37,064 nt of DNA from Oscillospiraceae bacterium (GTDB lineage Bacteria > Bacillota > Clostridia > Oscillospirales > Ruminococcaceae), in the NCBI GenBank assembly GCA_900768705.1, contig CAAGEB010000147.1, positions 1-37,064 on the forward strand, in the 5' to 3' direction. The translations under genes were made by a program, and so were the position numbers. Every line of letters starts with the position of its first letter. Position 1 is the first letter of the stretch. Below are positions 31,792 through 37,064 of the stretch, piece by piece. Under the pieces are notes generated by a model. That model had not been told where the DNA came from, made no database searches, and saw only the letters and a program-made list of their open reading frames with translations.

Positions 31792-32763
31792 ATGAAAAGA
31801 ATAATTTCTTGGATTACCGCACCGATTATTTTAATCTGTGTCTTTTTCACGGGCTGTTCGGCGGAAAAAACGGTTGACTATTCTCTATCGGAGAACTGGG
31901 CTTGTCTCGAATCCGATGTTGAAAACAAAACCGCAGATGTGTTTTTTCTCTGCCCGACGATTTATTCTGACGAGAATAATTTCAATATGCCCTTGGGTGA
32001 TGATAAAATTAATGCGTCTTTTATTGGTGCAACCAATATGGAAAAGGGCATTTATGACGGGGACGCAAGATTTTTTGCTCCCTATTACCGGCAAGCGGGA
32101 CTTACGGTATATAAAATGCCCGAAGACGAGCGGGAACAGTACCTGAGCTTTGCATACAAGGATATCAGAGCCGCATTTGAGTATTATATGAATAATTATA
32201 ATAACGGCAGACCGATTGTTCTTGCAGGCTTTTCTCAGGGTGCTGATATGTGCATTCGGCTGGTTAAGGACTGCTTTGCCGATGAAAAGCGGCAAAGTCT
32301 TCTGGTGGCGTGCTATGCGATAGGCTGGCGGGTTACCGAGGATGATGTGAAAAGCTGTCCGCAGCTTAAATTTGCCGAGGGCGAAAGCGACACGGGCGTT
32401 GTGGTTGCGTTCAACAGCGAGGCAGAGAGCGTCACAAGCTCCCTCCTTATTCCGGACGGTACCAAAACCCTTGCTATAAACCCGCTAAACTGGAAAACCG
32501 ACGGAACTCCCGCCGACAAGTCACTGAACAAGGGTGCTTGCTTTACCGATTACAACGGTGAAATTGTGAGTGAAATTCCTGCGCTTACCGGCGCATACAT
32601 TGATGAACAAAGAGGTGCGTTGAAGGTGACGGATGTAACCTCCGGGGATTATCCTCCTGTTCTGGATATTTTTGAGGACGGGGTTTATCATTTGTATGAT
32701 TATCAGTTCTTTTACCGTAATCTGCAGGAAAATGTAAAAACTCGTATTGACGCATTTAATTAA
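31792..32763 (+). CDS. DUF3089 alpha/beta-hydrolase lipoprotein
   Basis: The 323-residue protein starts with a signal peptide and lipobox ending at Cys22 (FTGC). The body resembles DUF3089, a putative alpha/beta-hydrolase family, with FFLCPTIYSDENNFN near 51-65, YKDIRAAFEYYMNNYNNGRP and the nucleophile elbow GFSQG with Ser148. An Asp and His to complete the triad are probably in the C-terminal half (candidates include HLYDYQFF) but are not assigned. Activity would be outside the membrane; the substrate is unknown. The longer frame from 31744 would place the signal peptide internally, so ATG 31792 is chosen, though its ribosome binding site is weak. It interrupts the pgk-tpiA pair. Confidence 0.8.
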   Translation: MKRIISWITAPIILICVFFTGCSAEKTVDYSLSENWACLESDVENKTADVFFLCPTIYSDENNFNMPLGDDKINASFIGATNMEKGIYDGDARFFAPYYRQAGLTVYKMPEDEREQYLSFAYKDIRAAFEYYMNNYNNGRPIVLAGFSQGADMCIRLVKDCFADEKRQSLLVACYAIGWRVTEDDVKSCPQLKFAEGESDTGVVVAFNSEAESVTSSLLIPDGTKTLAINPLNWKTDGTPADKSLNKGACFTDYNGEIVSEIPALTGAYIDEQRGALKVTDVTSGDYPPVLDIFEDGVYHLYDYQFFYRNLQENVKTRIDAFN

Positions 32764-32805
32764 GTAATTATAGGCTGAAACGCCAAAAGAAAGGAAGTTT
32801 ATACT

Positions 32806-33579
32806 ATGAAAAAATCTGTAAGAAAAGCTATTATTGCGGGCAACTGGAAAATGAATAAAACCCGCCCCGAGGCAAAGGCTCTGCTTGAGGAACTCAAGCC
32901 GCTGGTTGCCGATGTAAAGGGCGTTGAAATCGTTGCCTGTGTTCCTTTTACAAATCTTGAAACTGCTCTGGAAGCAACTAAGGGTACAAATATCAAAATC
33001 GGTGCCGAGAACTGCCACTTTGAAAAGAGCGGCGCATTCACCGGAGAAATTTCCGCTGATATGCTGGCAGAAATGGGTGTTGAATATGTGGTTCTCGGTC
33101 ACTCCGAACGCAGACAGTACTTTAACGAGACAGATGAAACTGTAAACAAGCGTACAAAGGCTGCACTTGCCGCAGGTCTGAAACCTATTGTCTGCGTTGG
33201 TGAGCTGCTCTGGGAGCGTGAGTGCAACATTACCGAAGAGGTAATTGCCCGTCAGATCAAGCTGGACTTCTTTGATATTTCCGCAGAGGATCTGAAGAAG
33301 TGTGTTATCGCATACGAGCCTGTATGGGCAATCGGTACCGGCAAGACCGCTACAGCTGATCAGGCAGAGGAGGTTTGCGCATTTATCCGTGCTACTCTCG
33401 CAAAGCTTTACGGAGCAGATGTTGCCGAAACCATCACAATTCAGTACGGCGGTTCTATGAATGCCAAGAATGCTGCCGAGCTGGTTTCCAAGGAGAATGT
33501 TGACGGCGGACTTATCGGCGGTGCTTCGCTTAAGGCTCCCGACTTTACCGTTATTATCAAGGCTGCCGAAAACGGCTGA
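32806..33579 (+). CDS. tpiA: Triosephosphate isomerase
   Basis: TpiA interconverts dihydroxyacetone phosphate and glyceraldehyde-3-phosphate. The 257-residue TIM barrel has Asn13 and Lys15 in AGNWKMNK, His99 in LGHSERRQ and Glu171 in AYEPVWAIGTGK. Phosphate-binding YGGSMNAKN and GGLIGGASL are intact. AAAGGAAG lies before the ATG. It is followed 28 bases later by gpmI and shares its promoter with pgk unless the lipoprotein between them has one. Confidence 0.97.
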   Translation: MKKSVRKAIIAGNWKMNKTRPEAKALLEELKPLVADVKGVEIVACVPFTNLETALEATKGTNIKIGAENCHFEKSGAFTGEISADMLAEMGVEYVVLGHSERRQYFNETDETVNKRTKAALAAGLKPIVCVGELLWERECNITEEVIARQIKLDFFDISAEDLKKCVIAYEPVWAIGTGKTATADQAEEVCAFIRATLAKLYGADVAETITIQYGGSMNAKNAAELVSKENVDGGLIGGASLKAPDFTVIIKAAENG

Positions 33580-33607
33580 TTTTGAACTTTGAAAGGAAAT
33601 AAAAAAT

Positions 33608-35176
33608 ATGGCAAAACCTGTTTTATTGGTTGTAATGGACGGTGTGGGATTTTCCAAGACCGGTCTTGGGGACGCAGTTACCGAGGCTAACACCCCCACA
33701 CTGGACTGGATGCTGAAAAATTGTCCCTACACACGGCTTAAAGCTCACGGCGATGCGGTTGGACTTCCCTCCGACGACGATATGGGCAACTCCGAGGTAG
33801 GTCACAACGCACTGGGCTGCGGACAGATTTATTCTCAGGGTGCAAAGCTGGTAAACGAAAGCATTGAAAGCGGCAAGATGTACGATTCTGCTGCATGGAA
33901 GGAACTGGTCAGCAATGTTAAGTCCAAAGACTCCACTATGCACTTTATCGGTCTGCTTTCCGACGGAAATGTTCATTCTAATATTTCTCATCTGTTCAAT
34001 ATGCTTCGTGAAGCAAAGAAAGAGGGAGTAAAGAAGGCGAGAATTCATATTCTGCTGGACGGCCGTGATGTTCCCGCAACCTCCGCTCCCATTTATGTTG
34101 AGCAGCTTGAAAATGTGCTTAAAGAGCTGAATGACGGCTCCTTTGACGGAAAAATCGCATCCGGCGGCGGTCGTATGAAGATTACAATGGACAGATATCA
34201 GGCTGATTGGCCTATGGTTGAGCGGGGCTGGAAAACCCATGTCAAGGGCGAGGGCAGACAGTTTGCCGCTGCTATGGAAGCGGTTGAAACCCTCCGCAAG
34301 GAAACCGGCGCAATCGATCAGGATCTTCCTGCTTTTGTAATTGCGGAAAACGGCGAGCCGGTTGGAAAAATTGTTGACGGCGACAGCGTTATCCTGTTTA
34401 ACTTCCGCGGCGACCGTGCAATTGAGCTTTCTATGGCGTTTGACTGCGATGATTTCACTTACTTTGACAGAGGAGGCAAGCCCGATGTGTGCTATGCAGG
34501 TATGCTCCAGTACGACGGAGATCTGAAAATGCCTGCACGCTTCCTTGTCAATCCTCCGGAAATCACCAATACACTTTCAGAGGTTCTGGTTGCTGCAGGT
34601 CTTCGTCAGTATGCGGTGTCCGAAACTCAGAAATACGGTCATGTCACCTACTTCTGGAACGGTAACAGAAGCGGCAAGTTCAGCGAGGAACTGGAGACAT
34701 TCAAGGAAATTCCTTCCGACAATGTAAGCTTTGATCAGCGTCCTTGGATGAAGTCTGCGGATATTGTTGATGACCTTATTGAGGCGATTAAATCCAAGAA
34801 GTACGACTTCCTGCGCTGCAACTTCCCCAACGGCGATATGGTAGGTCATACAGGCTCTATGGCAGCAACCATTGTAGGCGTTGAGTCGGTGGATCTGGGA
34901 CTGGCACGGCTGAAAGCGGTTTGCGATGAATACGGCGTTACAATGCTTGTTACCGCCGATCACGGTAATGCGGATGAAATGCTCGAGAAGAACAAGAAGG
35001 GTGAGGTTCAGGTAAGAACTGCCCATTCCCTTAATCCGGTTCCTTTCATCATTTACGACAAGGATGTGAAGTACACAATCAAGGACGGCAATTACGGCTT
35101 GTCCAATGTGGCTCCCACCGTTGTTAAAATGCTGGGTCTTAAGGCACCTGACTGCTGGCAGGAGTCTATGATCTGA
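33608..35176 (+). CDS. gpmI: 2,3-bisphosphoglycerate-independent phosphoglycerate mutase
   Basis: GpmI interconverts 3- and 2-phosphoglycerate using two manganese ions. The 522-residue alkaline-phosphatase-like protein has Asp11 in VVMDGVG, the catalytic Ser62 in MGNSEVGHNALG, the inserted phosphotransferase domain with LLDGRDVPATSA, and the C-terminal metal motif TADHGNADEM. GAAAGGAA precedes the ATG. It completes a pgk-tpiA-gpmI block and ends at a strong terminator. Enolase is not adjacent. Confidence 0.97.
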   Translation: MAKPVLLVVMDGVGFSKTGLGDAVTEANTPTLDWMLKNCPYTRLKAHGDAVGLPSDDDMGNSEVGHNALGCGQIYSQGAKLVNESIESGKMYDSAAWKELVSNVKSKDSTMHFIGLLSDGNVHSNISHLFNMLREAKKEGVKKARIHILLDGRDVPATSAPIYVEQLENVLKELNDGSFDGKIASGGGRMKITMDRYQADWPMVERGWKTHVKGEGRQFAAAMEAVETLRKETGAIDQDLPAFVIAENGEPVGKIVDGDSVILFNFRGDRAIELSMAFDCDDFTYFDRGGKPDVCYAGMLQYDGDLKMPARFLVNPPEITNTLSEVLVAAGLRQYAVSETQKYGHVTYFWNGNRSGKFSEELETFKEIPSDNVSFDQRPWMKSADIVDDLIEAIKSKKYDFLRCNFPNGDMVGHTGSMAATIVGVESVDLGLARLKAVCDEYGVTMLVTADHGNADEMLEKNKKGEVQVRTAHSLNPVPFIIYDKDVKYTIKDGNYGLSNVAPTVVKMLGLKAPDCWQESMI

Positions 35177-35185
35177 TAATTACAC

Positions 35186-35225
35186 AATTGCCCAATTCTT
35201 TTTCCGGAATTGGGCAATTTTTTGT
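35186..35225 (+). terminator. Intrinsic terminator of the glycolytic run
   Basis: AATTGCCCAATTC (35186-35198) and GAATTGGGCAATT (35207-35219) form a 13-bp perfect stem with an eight-base loop and a T-run to 35224. Confidence 0.93.
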
Positions 35226-35265
35226 AGTATGTTACAAAAGCTATATGGGTATGCCTTTTTTATAT

Positions 35266-35294
35266 TTGCATTTTGCAGAAATGTATTATATAAT
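35266..35294 (+). promoter_or_regulatory. Promoter of the iron alcohol dehydrogenase
   Basis: TTGCAT (35266-35271), a 17-base spacer and a perfect TATAAT (35289-35294). The leader is about 58 bases. I saw no clear Rex-type operator in it. Confidence 0.75.
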
Positions 35295-35358
35295 ATAGAT
35301 GAAAAGCAAAGGTTGCTTATAAAAACTTTTGGCAGATTTATACAAGGAGGATAATACA

Positions 35359-36576
35359 ATGGCTAGATTTTGTTTACCGAGAGATGTGTATCATGGAAAT
35401 GGCGCTATTGAGGCTTTGAAGTCCTTCAAGGGCAAGCGTGCTATGGTATGCGTAGGCGGCGGCAGCATGAAGAAATTCGGATTTCTTGATAAGTGCGTCG
35501 GATACCTCAAGGAAGCAGGTATGGAGGTTGAGCTTTTTGAGGGAATTGAGCCCGATCCTTCCGTTACTACCGTAATGAAGGGCGCTGAAGCAATGCTTAA
35601 GTTCCAGCCCGACTGGATAGTTGCCATAGGCGGCGGTTCTCCTATCGATGCTGCAAAGGCTATGTGGATCAAGTATGAGTATCCCGAAGCAACCTTTGAG
35701 GATATGTGCAAGGTGTTCGGTATTCCCGAGCTGAGAAAGAAAGCACATTTCTGCGCAATTTCTTCCACCTCAGGTACAGCTACCGAAGTTACCGCATTTT
35801 CAATTATTACCGACTATGATAAGGGAATCAAGTATCCTATCGCTGACTTTGAGATAACTCCCGATGTGGCAATTGTAGATCCCGACCTTGCTGAGACAAT
35901 GCCCAAGAAGCTGGTTGCACATACCGGTATGGACGCTATTACCCACGCAATCGAGGCTTATGTTTCAACCGCCAACTGCGATTACACAGACGCACTTGCA
36001 ATTCATGCAATTGAGATGATTCAGGCTGACCTTATCAAGTCTTATAACGGAGATATGGTATGCAGAGACGCTATGCATAACGCACAGTGTCTGGCAGGTA
36101 TGGCGTTCTCCAACGCATTGCTGGGTATTGTACATTCTATGGCGCACAAGACAGGCGCAGCATTTGCGGATTACGGCGCACATATTATTCACGGTGCAGC
36201 AAACGCAATGTATCTGCCGAAGGTAATTGCTTTTAATGCCAAGGACGAGACTGCCAAGAAGAGATACGGTGTTATTGCCGATTATATGCACCTTGGCGGG
36301 GCAAATGATGATGAGAAGGTTCAGCTTCTTATCAAATACCTCAGAGGTATGAATGATGAGCTGAATATTCCTCACTGCATTAAGAATTACGGCGCAGACA
36401 GCTATCCTTGCGAGCAGGGCTTTGTTCCCGAGAATGTATTCCTTGAGAGACTGCATGATATTGCCGTTAACGCAATCGGCGATGCCTGCACAGGCTCCAA
36501 TCCCCGTCAGCCTTCTGTTGAGGAGATGGAGAAGCTGCTCAAGTGCTGCTATTACGATACAGAAGTTGATTTCTGA
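35359..36576 (+). CDS. Iron-containing alcohol dehydrogenase
   Basis: The 405-residue group III alcohol dehydrogenase probably reduces an aldehyde with NAD(P)H in fermentation. The nucleotide motif is GGGSPIDAAK (91-100). Metal ligands include Asp192 and His196 (GMDAITHAIEAY), His259 (HSMAHKTG) and His278 (HGAANA). Between the last two lies a five-residue longer loop (FADYGAHIIHG) than in AdhE-type enzymes. A longer frame starts at 35329, but ATG 35359 follows AAGGAGG and gives MARFCLPRDVYHG. It is a single gene with its own promoter. The substrate (ethanol, butanol or another) is not determined. Confidence 0.93.
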   Translation: MARFCLPRDVYHGNGAIEALKSFKGKRAMVCVGGGSMKKFGFLDKCVGYLKEAGMEVELFEGIEPDPSVTTVMKGAEAMLKFQPDWIVAIGGGSPIDAAKAMWIKYEYPEATFEDMCKVFGIPELRKKAHFCAISSTSGTATEVTAFSIITDYDKGIKYPIADFEITPDVAIVDPDLAETMPKKLVAHTGMDAITHAIEAYVSTANCDYTDALAIHAIEMIQADLIKSYNGDMVCRDAMHNAQCLAGMAFSNALLGIVHSMAHKTGAAFADYGAHIIHGAANAMYLPKVIAFNAKDETAKKRYGVIADYMHLGGANDDEKVQLLIKYLRGMNDELNIPHCIKNYGADSYPCEQGFVPENVFLERLHDIAVNAIGDACTGSNPRQPSVEEMEKLLKCCYYDTEVDF

Positions 36577-36600
36577 TAAACCTCCTACATACAACAGGCT

Positions 36601-36631
36601 AAGAACCCTGCGGAAAATCCGCAGGGTTCTT
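36601..36631 (+). terminator. Intrinsic terminator of the alcohol dehydrogenase (first copy)
   Basis: AAGAACCCTGCGGA (36601-36614) and TCCGCAGGGTTCTT (36618-36631) form a 14-bp perfect stem with a three-base loop. The T-run is short. An almost identical copy occurs at 36763. Confidence 0.82.
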
Positions 36632-36738
36632 CAGGCTGTCGATAAACCCTCATCTGCGGCGTCACCGCACATAACGGCAGGCACAAAGCCTAGCCGTTAT
36701 GCGGGTTCCTAGCATCTGAGGGCTTCTCGCCAGCCTGA
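36631..36738. repeat. Palindromic MITE-like element between duplicated terminators
   Basis: The 108-base segment begins TCAGGCTG and ends CAGCCTGA, exact inverted ends, and its arms stay complementary with scattered mismatches. The core ATAACGGCAGGC (36671-36682) pairs with GCCTAGCCGTTAT (36688-36700) around ACAAA with one bulged base. No ORF is credible. It looks like a non-autonomous palindromic element or a large structured RNA hairpin. Confidence 0.65.
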
Positions 36739-36762
36739 GAAATGACTGTTTCAACAAGCTGT

Positions 36763-36792
36763 AGAACCCTGCGGAAAATCCGCAGGGTTCTT
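36763..36792 (+). terminator. Second copy of the terminator hairpin
   Basis: AGAACCCTGCGGA (36763-36775) and TCCGCAGGGTTCT (36779-36791), followed by TTTCTG. With its CAACA flank it repeats 36592-36631, so the palindromic element is bracketed by direct copies. Confidence 0.75.
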
Positions 36793-36806
36793 TCTGTGCT
36801 TGTAAG

Positions 36807-37064
36807 GGCGGCAAGCCGCTTTTTCCCAACGGTACATTGCAATGTGGATTAGTCTGTGGCTGTAAGGGAATAAATTTGCACAGACCAAGAAAGCGGGGGT
36901 TTGGCGGCAAGCCGCTATTTCCCAACGGTACATTGCAATGTGGATTAGTCTGTGGCTGTAAGGTAATAAGTATGCACAGATCAAGAAAGCGGGGGTTTGG
37001 CGTCAAGCCGCTATTTCCCAACGGTACATTGCAATGTGGATTAGTCTGTGGCTGTAAGGTAATA
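36807..37064. repeat. 96-bp tandem repeat, continuing past the window end
   Basis: Two full units (36807-36902 and 36903-36998) and part of a third (36999 onward) are in exact 96-base register and nearly identical. Each holds a GCGGCAAGCCGC-type hairpin, the perfect palindrome ACATTGCAATGT (for example 36834-36845) and a GTCTGTG...CACAGAC inverted pair (36852-36858 with 36879-36885). Because 96 is a multiple of three, minus-strand frames stay open, but they have no start signal and look like by-products. This and the preceding element fill the 488 bases after the dehydrogenase; I see no gene there. Confidence 0.85.

Noticed and set aside
32521..33699. 392-codon minus-strand frame opposite tpiA
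   Set aside because: It spans two genes and an intergenic gap on the other strand, and lacks family features or a ribosome binding site.
36662..37021. Minus-strand open frames of 77-119 codons across the repeat region, with a 32-residue repeat
   Set aside because: They arise because the 96-bp repeat is divisible by three. Two overlapping frames are equally open, with no ribosome binding site, and they run into the palindromic element.
36807..37064. CRISPR array
   Set aside because: The units are contiguous and nearly identical over all 96 bases, without variable spacers, and no cas genes are present.

Overview
The window reads as a chromosomal segment of a low-to-moderate G+C Gram-positive anaerobe of the Clostridia, most likely a Ruminococcus-like member of the Oscillospiraceae. 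This rests on SpoVG, MurT/GatD-type genes, the clostridial gene order of the fatty-acid cluster, an iron-containing alcohol dehydrogenase, near-consensus TTGACA-17-TATAAT promoters and strong AGGAGG-type ribosome binding sites. Species assignment is inference. I saw no rRNA, tRNA, phage, transposase or CRISPR.

Layout. (1) 1-16.4 kb is largely envelope biology. It has a MurT/GatD-like pair and galE on the minus strand. The plus strand carries ddl, a DUF1934 gene, argS, a YfhO-type membrane protein and a Nudix hydrolase. spoVG is convergent with these. Then come murC, an M20 dipeptidase, a VanY-like D,D-carboxypeptidase lipoprotein and a pRiA4b ORF-3-like protein, followed by a minus-strand ECF sigma/anti-sigma pair. 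(2) 16.5-20.8 kb is a minus-strand operon fabD-aroE-aroK-amidohydrolase-fumarase alpha. (3) 21.1-28.6 kb is the plus-strand type II fatty-acid operon fabH-fabG-fabF-accB-fabZ-accC-accD-accA, with acpP behind its own promoter. Together with fabD it supplies malonyl-CoA, malonyl-ACP and all elongation steps except enoyl reduction; no fabK, fabI or fabL is present. (4) 28.9-30.3 kb is a single membrane-anchored c-di-GMP phosphodiesterase-like protein with a dead GGDEF domain. (5) 30.5-36.6 kb is lower glycolysis (pgk, tpiA, gpmI) with a DUF3089 lipoprotein inserted, then an iron alcohol dehydrogenase. (6) 36.6-37.06 kb is non-coding repeat DNA: a duplicated terminator around a long palindromic element, then a 96-bp tandem repeat running off the end.

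The most notable observations are: a GatD-like subunit that lacks the family's nucleophilic Cys and catalytic His, beside a MurT-like partner whose matching Asp motif is also altered; overlapping face-to-face promoters with nearby palindromes controlling the two halves of the fatty-acid genes; the 96-bp tandem array with internal symmetry; and a fumarase alpha subunit without its beta partner inside a fab/aro operon.
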